Positions 32,529 through 39,900 of a stretch of 42,157 bases of DNA are shown one piece after another. Source of the DNA: DASWNP01 sp035537095. Its GTDB lineage: Bacteria; Acidobacteriota; Blastocatellia; Pyrinomonadales; Pyrinomonadaceae. A program made the position numbers and the translations under genes. The stretch is taken from NCBI GenBank assembly GCA_035537095.1, contig DATLMV010000129.1:1-42157 (forward strand), in the 5' to 3' direction. Every line of letters begins with the position of its first letter. Positions within the stretch are counted from its first letter, which is position 1. Under the pieces are notes generated by a model. That model did not search any database and had not been told where the DNA came from. It was given only the letters and a program-made list of their open reading frames with translations.

Positions 32529-33475
32529 TTTCGGTTGTCGTTCCCTGTTACAACGAGGAGGACGTGATTGCGGAGACGCACAGGCGTCTCGTCGGCGTGT
32601 TGGAGGGGATTGGCGACGGCGCGCGGTTCGAGATCATCTACGTGGACGACGGCAGCCGCGACCGGACGGCGCACGTTTTGCACGAGATACAGAGAGGTGA
32701 CGAGCGCGTGCGCGTGCTGCTTCTGTCGCGCAACTTCGGACACCAGATTGCCGTCACCGCCGGACTGGAACACGCGCGCGGCGACGCGGTCGTCTTGATT
32801 GATGCCGACTTGCAAGACCCGCCCGAAGTGATTCCCGAGATGCTCGCCGCGTGGCGCGCAGGCTCGCACGTCGCCTACGGCGTCCGCACCGACCGCGCGG
32901 GCGAGACGCGCTTCAAACTCTGGACGGCGAAGCTCTTCTATCGTTTGATGAATCGCCTCTCCGGCGTCGAGATACCTCTCGACACGGGCGACTTTCGCTT
33001 GATGGACAGGCGCGTCGTCGCGTCGCTTTTGTCCATGCCGGAGCGCGACCGCTTCCTGCGCGGGATGGTCAGTTGGGTCGGCTTCCGCCAGACGCCCGTG
33101 CACTATAAACGCGCGCCCAGATTCGCGGGCGCGAGCAAGTATCCGTTCTTCAAGATGCTCAGGTTCGCCACCGACGGCGTGCTCTCTTTCTCATTCACGC
33201 CCCTGCGGCTCGCCATCTGGATGGGCTTCGTCGCCATCCTCTTCGCCTTCGGCGGCATCCTCTATGCCGTCCTGCTCCGCTTCTTCTTCGACCCCTCGCA
33301 TTGGGTGCGCGGCTGGGCCTCGCTCTTCGTCGCCATCCTCTTCATGGGCGGCGTCCAACTCCTCTCGCTCGGCATCATCGGCGAATACATCGGGCGCATC
33401 TACGGCGAAGTCAAACAACGCCCCCTCTACTTCGTCCGCGAGCGTTTGGGATTTGAAAAAGACGACGAACGTTGA
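32429..33475 (+). CDS. GT2 polyprenyl-phosphate sugar synthase-like enzyme (DPM1/GtrB family)
   Basis: A 348-residue GT-A enzyme with two C-terminal transmembrane helices. Key segments are LSVVVPCYNEEDVIAETHRR, FEIIYVDDGSRDRTAHVLHE, LIDADLQDPPEVIPEML with the DXD-like metal site, and GDFRLMDRRVVASLLSM. The last two helices are FVAILFAFGGILYAVLLRFF and a later LFVAILFMGGVQLLSLGIIG. It would transfer a sugar to undecaprenyl phosphate for use by the neighbouring GT-C enzyme. Only one usable start exists (ATG 32429), so its first 35 residues come from the heptad palindrome; the conserved domain begins at about residue 35. Confidence 0.88.
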   Translation: MRDETEQSTPEHNVSKQSTGELNSLIPHPSSLILSVVVPCYNEEDVIAETHRRLVGVLEGIGDGARFEIIYVDDGSRDRTAHVLHEIQRGDERVRVLLLSRNFGHQIAVTAGLEHARGDAVVLIDADLQDPPEVIPEMLAAWRAGSHVAYGVRTDRAGETRFKLWTAKLFYRLMNRLSGVEIPLDTGDFRLMDRRVVASLLSMPERDRFLRGMVSWVGFRQTPVHYKRAPRFAGASKYPFFKMLRFATDGVLSFSFTPLRLAIWMGFVAILFAFGGILYAVLLRFFFDPSHWVRGWASLFVAILFMGGVQLLSLGIIGEYIGRIYGEVKQRPLYFVRERLGFEKDDER

Positions 33476-33501
33476 GACGTGAGCCGCAAGCGTTGAGCAG
33501 G

Positions 33502-33745
33502 AAAAGCATCTTCTGTTTTTAGAATCTTTGTCAAAAGTCCCGGTAGGGACTTCCGAAAGTAGCCCAGCGATTTATCGCTGGGAGCGAGGGTCGAGAGTTT
33601 TCTTTCAGTCCCGTTAGGGACGGCTGAACTTCCATCAGCCGTCCCTAACGGGACTCAAAATATTTACGTCTCATTTCCCGGCGATTCATCGCTGGGCTAT
33701 TGTCAATCGTCCCTAACGGGACTTTAAACACTATTTCTAAAAACA
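33502..33745. repeat. Concentric multi-layer palindrome (REP-like)
   Basis: Four nested layers are seen, from outside in. (1) GCATCTTCTGTTTTTAGAA with TTCTAAAAACAGCATGC. (2) AAAGTCCCGGTAGGGAC with GTCCCTAACGGGACTTT. (3) TAGCCCAGCGATTTATCGC then TGGGA, with TCCCGGCGATTCATCGC then TGGGCTA. (4) CAGTCCCGTTAGGGACGGC with GCCGTCCCTAACGGGACT. Layers 2-4 are also palindromic within each copy. It occupies nearly all of the 291-base gap between convergent genes. The words AGTCCCGTTAGGGACT and AGCCCAGCGATTTATCGC differ from all heptad classes. Confidence 0.85.
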
Positions 33746-33766
33746 GCATGCTTTACCGCTCGTCGC

Positions 33767-34726
33767 TCACTTCTTACTTTCGGAGAGCGCGCGCCGCAGC
33801 ACTTCCGCAGATGCCCGGAGTCCTGACAGTTCGCCCGCGTCGAGCGGCAGTTCGATGACGCGTTCGACGCCGCGCCGACCGACGACGCAGGGCAGGCTCA
33901 GATAAACGCCCTCGATGCCGTACTGCCCGCGCATCAAAGTGGAGACGGGCAACACCGTATGCTCGTCGCGCAGGATGGCTTCGCAGATGCGCGCGACGCA
34001 CGAAGCGATGGCGAAAGACGTGTAACCCTTGCGCGCGATGATGTCGGGCGCGGCGCTCCTGACGCGTCGCAAAAACTCTTCAAAGTCGGGACAGTCCTGC
34101 CGCTGCGCTTCGCAGTAATCCCTGAGCGGCACGCCCGCCACGCGCGCCGCGCTCCATGCGGCGATCTCCGAATTGCCGTGCTCGCCGATGATGTAGGCAT
34201 GGATGGAGCGGGCGTCCACGCCGAGCGCGTCGCCGAGCATCGCGCGCAGACGCGCCGTGTCGAGCACCGTCCCCGAACCGATCACGCGCTCGACGGGCAA
34301 CCCCGATTCCTCCTGCGCCGCCTGCGCGAGGATGTCCACGGGGTTCGTCGTCATCAAGACGACGCCCTCGAAGCCCGCGTCGAGCAGCCGACGCATGCAA
34401 TCGCGCACGACGATCACGTTGCGCCCCAACAAGTCCAGACGCGACTCGCCCGGACGCCCGCCGACGCCCGCCGCGATGATCGCGATTGAACTCTGCGCCG
34501 CCTCGCGCCAGTCGTCAGTCGCACACACGCCGATGGGGTCTGCCAGCGGGACGGCGTGCTGCAAGTCCATCGCCTCGCCCTCGGCGTGCACGAAGTTCAC
34601 GTCAAACAGAACAATCTCGCGCGCCAGCCCGCCGAGCAGCAGAGCGTACGCGCTCGTCGCACCCACGTGCCCGCTCCCGATAATCGCCACGCGCTCGCGT
34701 CTCTCTGCACCGGATGTCGTCTTCAT
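33767..34726 (-). CDS. Lactate/malate dehydrogenase-family 2-hydroxyacid dehydrogenase
   Basis: A 319-residue NAD-dependent L-2-hydroxyacid dehydrogenase. The nucleotide-binding motif is IIGSGHVGATSAYAL (residues 15-29) with Asp42 for NAD. Catalytic residues are Arg96 (PGESRLDLL), Asp156 and Arg159 (GTVLDTARLR), and His183 (IGEHGNSEI). Overall it resembles LDH. The specificity-loop position that is Gln in LDH and Arg in MDH appears to be Gly90 here (AGVGGRPGES). So the substrate may not be pyruvate or oxaloacetate, or may be broader. Start at ATG 34726. No obvious operon partner. Confidence 0.85.
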   Translation of the reverse strand: MKTTSGAERRERVAIIGSGHVGATSAYALLLGGLAREIVLFDVNFVHAEGEAMDLQHAVPLADPIGVCATDDWREAAQSSIAIIAAGVGGRPGESRLDLLGRNVIVVRDCMRRLLDAGFEGVVLMTTNPVDILAQAAQEESGLPVERVIGSGTVLDTARLRAMLGDALGVDARSIHAYIIGEHGNSEIAAWSAARVAGVPLRDYCEAQRQDCPDFEEFLRRVRSAAPDIIARKGYTSFAIASCVARICEAILRDEHTVLPVSTLMRGQYGIEGVYLSLPCVVGRRGVERVIELPLDAGELSGLRASAEVLRRALSESKK

Positions 34727-34771
34727 AATTTTAACCCGTCACAAAAATTGCGCTCGAACAGAGTGAATGAC

Positions 34772-34878
34772 TCAAAGGATGAAAAGGGAAGGTCAAAGGG
34801 GAAATGGTGACAACGGTTTTGCTCTTTCCCCTTTAACCTTTTACCCGTTTCCCCATTTGCCCTTTTACCCCCTTTTTA
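34772..34878. repeat. Heptad-array palindrome, AAAAGGG class (block 10)
   Basis: The purine arm is CAAAGGATGAAAAGGGAAGG then TCAAAGGGGAAATGG. The pyrimidine arm is CTTTCCCCTTTAACCTTTTA, CCCGTTTCCCCATTTGCCC, TTTTACCCCC, and TTTTT follows. It lies between divergent genes, not behind a stop codon. The remainder of the gap to 35013 is AT-rich and unassigned. Confidence 0.78.
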
Positions 34879-35013
34879 ATCCCGTTTGCGTCGCGTCCGC
34901 TCAATTTAAATCATGGCGACGGAATCATGAAGACCGCGTTATAATCAACGTCAAAGCGAGTCGGGGCGGTTTCGCTGAACCGCCGCACAATTTTAAAGAT
35001 ACGGGACGGGATA

Positions 35014-36054
35014 ATGAAACGAATGCTCGTAACTTCGCTCGTCGTCGCCGCGCTGCTGCTCATCGCGCTCGCCGGGCCGCTGAAACTTCGAGCGCAGCAG
35101 GCGCGCGACACACAGCCGACGCGCACGCCGCTGCGACCCGTGCACACCTATTCAATCGTGGCGCGCGATGCGGCGACGGGCGAGTTGGGAGTCGCCGTGC
35201 AATCGCATTGGTTCGGGGTCGGGCAGATTGTGCCGTGGGCGGAGGCGGGCGTCGGCGCGGTGGCGACGCAGTCGTTCGTTGACCCGTCTTACGGCAAACT
35301 CGGCCTCGACCTGATGCGCGCCGGAAAGAGCGCGCCCGACGCTCTGAAGTCGCTCGTCGGCGGCGACGAAGGGCGCGACGTTCGTCAGGTGGCGATGATT
35401 GACGCGCAGGGACGCGTCGCCGCGCACACGGGCGCGAAGTGCATCGTCGCCGCCGGTCACACCGTCGGCAAAGAATATTCCGTGCAGGCGAATCTGATGC
35501 TCAACGAACGCATCTGGCCCGCCATGTCGCGCGCCTTCGAGACGACGCAGGGCGACCTTGCCGCGCGCATGCTCGCCGCGCTCAAGGCGGCGCAAGCCGA
35601 GGGCGGCGACATTCGCGGCAAACAATCAGCCGCACTCATCGTCGTCACCGGCAAGCCGACCGGACGCGCATGGTCTGACCGCATCTTCGACCTCCGCGTT
35701 GACGATAGCCCCGACCCGATCCGCGAACTCCAACGCCTCGTCGCCCTCCAACGCGCCTACAACCACATGAACGCGGGCGACCTCGCCGTCGAGCGCAAAG
35801 ACAACGAAGCCGCCCTGCGCGAGTACAGCGCGGCGGCAAAAATCGTCCCCGACAATCTGGAAATGGTCTACTGGCACGCCGTCGCGCTCGTCAACATGGG
35901 CCGCGTCGAAGACTCGCTCCCCCTCTTCCGCCGCGTCTTCCAAGCCGACCGCAACTGGCGCACGCTCACCCCGCGCCTCTCACAATCCGGCCTCCTCCCC
36001 GACGACCCCAAACTCATCCAACGCATCGTCAACGTCGTCGGAGACAAACCTTGA
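35014..36054 (+). CDS. Exported DUF1028 (Ntn-hydrolase-like) protein
   Basis: A 346-residue exported protein. The signal peptide MKRMLVTSLVVAALLLIALA ends near LRAQQA. The DUF1028 domain follows: HTYSIVARDAATGELGVAVQ, SHWFGVGQIVPWAEAGVGAV, TQSFVDPSYGKLGLDLMRAG. A later segment is SAALIVVTGKPTGRAWSDRI. The family is predicted to have an Ntn-hydrolase-like fold; its substrate is unknown. The last 100 residues look like a TPR pair (YNHMNAGDLAVERKDNEAAL, MVYWHAVALVNMGRVEDSLP). Start at ATG 35014. Alone in its transcription direction, between a repeat and the toxin-antitoxin cluster. Confidence 0.82.
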   Translation: MKRMLVTSLVVAALLLIALAGPLKLRAQQARDTQPTRTPLRPVHTYSIVARDAATGELGVAVQSHWFGVGQIVPWAEAGVGAVATQSFVDPSYGKLGLDLMRAGKSAPDALKSLVGGDEGRDVRQVAMIDAQGRVAAHTGAKCIVAAGHTVGKEYSVQANLMLNERIWPAMSRAFETTQGDLAARMLAALKAAQAEGGDIRGKQSAALIVVTGKPTGRAWSDRIFDLRVDDSPDPIRELQRLVALQRAYNHMNAGDLAVERKDNEAALREYSAAAKIVPDNLEMVYWHAVALVNMGRVEDSLPLFRRVFQADRNWRTLTPRLSQSGLLPDDPKLIQRIVNVVGDKP

Positions 36055-36121
36055 AACGACCTTGACGCCTCCTTGAAACGACCTTAACCCCTGATTCTCC
36101 CCGCCTCTCTCATAACCGAAC

Positions 36122-36475
36122 TCACCCGCGCGCCCCCGCCGTCCCGCTCCGCTCGATGGCCGCCTCGATGAGCCGCACCGGCTCGTCCGCCACCTTCAAC
36201 TGTCCCTCCTGCGACAACACATTCAACCTCAACGCCGCCTCATGCGCGCGTGAATGTAGATACGCCAGTTCCACAGCCTCCAACAGAGCCTCCCTCGCCC
36301 TGTTAATTCCCTTCAACCCGCCATCAATCGCCTGCTTAAACTCGACAAACAAACCCGCCAAAGCATCCGCCGCCCCCGCCTCCCCGCTCAAAATAGACTC
36401 AATAGACTCAGCCAACGACTCGCGTTCCAGCATCACATCCACATTAACCGGCGGGCGTTTATCTGCTTTGCTCAT
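36122..36475 (-). CDS. Conserved-looking small protein, unknown function
   Basis: A 117-residue protein with predicted helices: MLERESLAESIESILSGEAG, LAGLFVEFKQAIDGGLKGIN, REALLEAVELAYLHSRAHEA. No family recognised. The ATG at 36475 has GGAGG 6 bases upstream, which is strong support for a real gene. It is divergent from the xre gene across a 118-base AT-rich region and may be functionally tied to it. Confidence 0.6.
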   Translation of the reverse strand: MSKADKRPPVNVDVMLERESLAESIESILSGEAGAADALAGLFVEFKQAIDGGLKGINRAREALLEAVELAYLHSRAHEAALRLNVLSQEGQLKVADEPVRLIEAAIERSGTAGARG

Positions 36476-36512
36476 GCTTGCCTCCAAAACCAAACTTATA
36501 TACCACTAATCG

Positions 36513-36542
36513 CATATCATATACCGCAAGCCATATAGTATG
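36513..36542. promoter_or_regulatory. Imperfect dyad in the divergent region before xre
   Basis: CATATCATATACC on the left and GCCATATAGTATG on the right form an imperfect dyad, in an AT-rich zone with a TATAAT at 36555-36560. It could be an operator of the Xre regulator. Weak. Confidence 0.3.
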
Positions 36543-36593
36543 TCAATAGCCAGATATAATGCACAATCGGGGGATTATGCTATAAAAGCCTTT

Positions 36594-36836
36594 ATGATAC
36601 AGGTTAAGTTAAGAGACTTGCTTGAGGCTCGCGGTCGGACTCGCTATTGGCTGGCTAAAGAGACGGGAATCCAGTATGGCACATTGATGAGAATCGAACA
36701 GGCGGAACTCTCAAACCGGATAGAACTCAGCACCCTAGATAAACTTTGCCGCGCGCTAGAATGCCAGCCGGGCGATTTATTGGTGTGGGTGGACGACAGC
36801 AGAGCGGAGAGCAAGCGCAAAGTGAAAGGGAAGTGA
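36594..36836 (+). CDS. Xre-family helix-turn-helix regulator
   Basis: An 80-residue DNA-binding protein: MIQVKLRDLLEARGRTRYWL, AKETGIQYGTLMRIEQAELS, STLDKLCRALECQPGDLLVW. This is a single Cro/C1-type HTH of the short YozG-like type, typical of antitoxins and small repressors. The ATG at 36594 starts the conserved domain; an earlier ATG at 36540 would add 18 unconserved residues. The 3' part is duplicated, degenerated, at 37363-37449. Codon use is AT-richer than the surrounding genes. Confidence 0.8.
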   Translation: MIQVKLRDLLEARGRTRYWLAKETGIQYGTLMRIEQAELSNRIELSTLDKLCRALECQPGDLLVWVDDSRAESKRKVKGK

Positions 36837-36899
36837 CAACCCGCAACATAATGAGAGGCGTGCTATCGTCGCACTCGCTCAAATGAATTACTGAATACT

Positions 36900-37123
36900 T
36901 TACTTGTATAGCAGCAGGTCTTCGACTGTTAGGCCGATGTCTTTTGCAATCTGTCGTAGAAGAATTGGTGAGATGTCTCGACCTCCATGAAAAGGAACGG
37001 TGGTACTCCGACCGTCAGCGTGACGGTACTGCTTATGTGAGCCACGCTGTCGAACCTCTACGAAACCAAGCTTTCCAAAATACTCACTACCTCTCGCGGC
37101 TTCAGGACAGGGTACTTTCCCAC
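36900..37123 (-). pseudogene. hicA: hicA toxin gene with a one-base frameshift
   Basis: Translated from GTG 37123, the first frame reads MGKYPVLKPREVVSILESL and then hits a stop after LVS. The +1-shifted frame continues the family pattern exactly: GFVEVRQRGSHKQYRHADGR, then STTVPFHGGRDISPILLRQI, then AKDIGLTVEDLLLYK and a stop at 36900. One missing G in the run at 37066-37067 (CC on the plus strand, CCC expected) explains it. Intact HicA is a small double-stranded RNA-binding-fold mRNA interferase with the catalytic His in GSHKQY. Either decayed or a sequencing error. Confidence 0.8.
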
Positions 37124-37124
37124 T

Positions 37125-37334
37125 TTATGCTACCCTCACCGTCTGCATCCCAACAAACTCGGCTTCCAACTCCGGCTCACCATCTTCCAGCAGCATTTCA
37201 ATCACCTCTTGCATGCTACGCTGCAACTCATCCAACGTCTCCGCTTGGCTATGAGCACCCGGAAATCCCGGCACATAACCGACATACAAGTCGGTTTCAG
37301 GACATCTCTCCACAACGTAATTATAAGTTTTCAT
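37125..37334 (-). CDS. hicB: HicB-family antitoxin
   Basis: A 69-residue protein, MKTYNYVVERCPETDLYVGY and then VPGFPGAHSQAETLDELQRS, ending MQEVIEMLLEDGE. This is the partial RNase H-like fold of HicB, which neutralises HicA. The ATG at 37334 has AAGGAG close upstream. Its stop lies 1 base before the hicA start, giving the hicB-hicA order. No C-terminal DNA-binding domain is present. With hicA frameshifted, the antitoxin may be an orphan. Confidence 0.85.
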   Translation of the reverse strand: MKTYNYVVERCPETDLYVGYVPGFPGAHSQAETLDELQRSMQEVIEMLLEDGEPELEAEFVGMQTVRVA

Positions 37335-37362
37335 CCTCACTCCTTAAATACCACTCTATCGG

Positions 37363-37449
37363 CGCGCGCTCGAATGTCAGCCGGGCGACTTATTGGTGTG
37401 GGTGGACGAGAATAGGTCGGAGAGTAGAAGTAGAAAGAAAGGGAAGTAG
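37363..37449 (+). pseudogene. 3' fragment of a second xre copy
   Basis: Translation gives RALECQPGDLLVWVDENRSE then SRSRKKGK and a stop, matching the end of the intact gene (RALECQPGDLLVWVDDSRAE then SKRKVKGK). Nothing of the first 50 residues is present. The hicBA genes lie directly between the intact gene and the fragment. Confidence 0.85.
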
Positions 37450-37456
37450 TTCTTCT

Positions 37457-37681
37457 TTATATCTGTATGTCTTTGAGCATCTCCTTGACCCGCTCCAACA
37501 ACTCGACAGCCTGCTCACGCCGCACCGTAGGAAAATCATCCAAAAACTCGTCCAACGGATGCCCTCCCGCAAGATAATCAACAAGACTCTGCACTGGCAC
37601 ACGTGTTCCCGCAAACACCGCCGCGCCGCTCATCACATCCGGTGAACGAGAAATAATTTGCGCTTCAACTTCAGTTCTCAT
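37457..37681 (-). CDS. DUF433 (VapB-like) antitoxin-type protein
   Basis: A 74-residue protein: MRTEVEAQIISRSPDVMSGA, AVFAGTRVPVQSLVDYLAGG, HPLDEFLDDFPTVRREQAVE. This is the DUF433 domain, a winged-helix-like antitoxin component often paired with a PIN-domain toxin. No PIN partner is seen on either side. The ATG at 37681 starts the domain; the long upstream open frame on that strand is not conserved. Confidence 0.8.
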   Translation of the reverse strand: MRTEVEAQIISRSPDVMSGAAVFAGTRVPVQSLVDYLAGGHPLDEFLDDFPTVRREQAVELLERVKEMLKDIQI

Positions 37682-37942
37682 ATCCCAAATCCTATCACAT
37701 CTCGCTTGGTGCGGAAGGACGTTTATTAACATCAATGATAAGTAGTAGGTTGAGGTGACGAATAGCGCATGGTTGACTAACGCGCCCGCCTTTGATTCGC
37801 CTGTGAGCGCGAGTCGGCATGGCTTGTCGGTCGCGTATCCGACGTGATACTTTTCTGCGTTTGAGGTATGAATGAAATCGGCGCTGTGTGAGGTCTGAAA
37901 GATGTCGGGAGATTGAGTTTTCGGGAGTGCCGACTGTTTTAT
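37682..37942. other. Gap between the toxin-antitoxin cluster and the methyltransferase
   Basis: 261 bases without a supported gene, RNA or repeat. Base composition grades from AT-rich back to the chromosomal norm. Confidence 0.4.
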
Positions 37943-38914
37943 ATGGCTGAAGCGGACGGGACATTGAAGGAGCGGGTGCGGGCATTCTGGCAGGCGAATC
38001 CGTGCGGGGTGAAGTTTGCGGATGCGGAGGTGGGGACGCGGGAGTTTTTCGCGCGGGTGGAGGCGCACCGTTACGGGTCGGAGTGGCACATCCCGTCGGC
38101 GGCGGGCTTCTCAAGTGCGAAGGGTTTGCGTGTGTTGGAGATCGGTTGCGGGTTGGGGACGGACGGGGCGGGTTTCGCGCGCGCGGGGGCGATTTACACG
38201 GGAGTTGATTTGACGGCGGCGGCTGTCGAACTCGCGCGGCGGCGGTTCGAGTTGGAGGGCTTGCGGGGCGAGTTTCGGGTGGCGGATGCGGAGGCTTTGG
38301 AGTTTGCGGACGAGAGTTTTGATCTGGTCTATTCGCACGGGGTGCTGCATCACACGCCGGACATCGGGGCGGCGGTCGGGGAAGTGCATCGCGTGCTGCG
38401 ACCGGGGGGACGCGCGGTGGTGATGGTCTATCACAGAGACTCTTATAACTATCGCGTGAATATCGGGATGCTGCGTCGCGCGGGCGCGCACCTGCTGCGC
38501 GGCGAGACGGGCTTGCGTGTGGCGCATCGTTTGACGGGCGAGCCGTTGGAGTCTCTGCGGGAACACGCGGCGCGCATCAGGGAGGACACGCAGAGTTACT
38601 TGAAGCCGGAGGAGTTTTTGAGCCGCAACACGGACGGGGCGGGCAATCCTCTGACGCGCGTCTATTCGCGCGGTGAGGCACGCGAATTGTTTAAGGAGTT
38701 CGCGGAGGTGGAGTTGGCGGTGCATTATTTGAACAAGCGTTGGCTGCCGCTCGTAGGCCCGCTCTTGCCGCGCGCATGGGAGGCGCGTCTGGCGTCGCGT
38801 TGGGGCTGGCATCTCTGGATTTACGCGCGCAAAGGCGTCGCGGCAGAACCCTCGACAGCGGCGCGCGAGGGTTCGACGCGGCTGGATGAGAAGGAAAGTT
38901 TGTTGAACGCATGA
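37943..38914 (+). CDS. SAM-dependent methyltransferase in the polysaccharide locus
   Basis: A 323-residue class I methyltransferase. The SAM motif I is VLEIGCGLGTDGAGFA (residues 64-79); acidic residue motif II is YTGVDLTAAAVELARRR; motif post-I is FRVADAEALEFADESFDLVY; then SHGVLHHTPDIGAAVGEVHR and VLRPGGRAVVMVYHRDSYNY. The His-rich LHHTPD is common in the UbiE/Methyltransf_11 group. The ATG at 37943 begins the protein; TTG 37913 is less likely. The stop overlaps the epimerase start (ATGA), so they are translationally coupled and it probably acts on a sugar, lipid carrier or glycan end. Confidence 0.85.
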   Translation: MAEADGTLKERVRAFWQANPCGVKFADAEVGTREFFARVEAHRYGSEWHIPSAAGFSSAKGLRVLEIGCGLGTDGAGFARAGAIYTGVDLTAAAVELARRRFELEGLRGEFRVADAEALEFADESFDLVYSHGVLHHTPDIGAAVGEVHRVLRPGGRAVVMVYHRDSYNYRVNIGMLRRAGAHLLRGETGLRVAHRLTGEPLESLREHAARIREDTQSYLKPEEFLSRNTDGAGNPLTRVYSRGEARELFKEFAEVELAVHYLNKRWLPLVGPLLPRAWEARLASRWGWHLWIYARKGVAAEPSTAAREGSTRLDEKESLLNA

Positions 38915-39900
38915 CCGAGCGACGCAACATTCTGGTGACAGGTGGCGCGGGCTTCATCGGCTCGCATCTGGTCGAACGCCTGCTCGCGGAGGCGCGCTGG
39001 CGCGTGACGGTCGTGGACGATTTCAACGACTTCTACGCGCCGGAACTGAAACGCGCGAACGTCGCGGCGCACATGGGGCGTGCAGATTTTCGTCTCGTCG
39101 AGGCGGACATCCGCGACCGCGCCGCGCTCGAAGGCGTGTTCGCGGAGACGCGTTTCGATTGCATCGTGCATCTGGCGGCGAGGGCGGGCGTGCGCCCGAG
39201 TTTGAGCGAGCCGGTGCTCTATGCGGAGACGAATATCAACGGCACTCTGAACCTGTTGGAGTTGGCGCGCGCCAGTCACGTCGGGCAGTTCATCTTCGGC
39301 TCGTCGTCGTCGGTCTATGGCATCAACGCGAAGGTTCCGTTCGCGGAGGAAGACCCGATACGTCAACCCATCTCGCCTTACGCGGCGACGAAGGCGGCGG
39401 GCGAACTGCTCTGTCACACATACGCGCACCTGCACGGGATACGCTGCGTCGCTCTGCGTTTCTTCACGGTCTACGGCGCGCGGCAGCGGCCCGATCTGGC
39501 GATACACAAGTTCGCGCGATTGATTGACGCGGGACGCCAGATTCCCGTCTTCGGCGACGGCACGACGCGGCGCGATTACACCTACGTCGAGGACATCGTG
39601 ATGGGCGTCCGCGCGGCGATTGACTACGAGGCGAGCATGTATGAGGCGATTAACTTGGGCGAGTCGCGGACGGTCGAGTTGCGCGAGTTGATTGCTCTGT
39701 TGGAAAAGGAACTCGGACGCCGCGCCGTCGTCGAACGCAAGCCGCTGCAACCCGGCGACGTGCCGCAGACCTTCGCCGACATCTCGAAGGCGCGTCGCCT
39801 GCTCGGCTATAACCCGCAGACCGAAATCGAAGAGGGCATCCGGCGTTTCGTCCGATGGTTCAAAGCAGAGGGGCAGAAGGTCAAAGGGGGAAACGGGTGA
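38911..39900 (+). CDS. NAD-dependent sugar-nucleotide epimerase (UDP-glucuronate/GalE-like)
   Basis: A 329-residue extended short-chain dehydrogenase. The NAD motif is LVTGGAGFIGSHLVERLL at residue 8; catalytic Tyr157 and Lys161 are in SPYAATKAAGELLCH, with Ser in SSSSVYGINAKVPF. RFFTVYGARQRPDLAIHKFA is typical of UDP-glucuronate 4-epimerase/CapI-like members. It would invert C4 of a UDP-sugar, perhaps the product of the upstream dehydrogenase. The start overlaps the methyltransferase stop (ATGA). The C-terminal tail AEGQKVKGGNG lies in the heptad repeat and is probably not functional. Confidence 0.87.
   Translation: MTERRNILVTGGAGFIGSHLVERLLAEARWRVTVVDDFNDFYAPELKRANVAAHMGRADFRLVEADIRDRAALEGVFAETRFDCIVHLAARAGVRPSLSEPVLYAETNINGTLNLLELARASHVGQFIFGSSSSVYGINAKVPFAEEDPIRQPISPYAATKAAGELLCHTYAHLHGIRCVALRFFTVYGARQRPDLAIHKFARLIDAGRQIPVFGDGTTRRDYTYVEDIVMGVRAAIDYEASMYEAINLGESRTVELRELIALLEKELGRRAVVERKPLQPGDVPQTFADISKARRLLGYNPQTEIEEGIRRFVRWFKAEGQKVKGGNG

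Noticed and set aside
36944..37645. 233-codon plus-strand frame over the hicBA region
   Set aside because: It runs antisense through hicA, hicB and part of DUF433; translations of those genes match families, this one does not.
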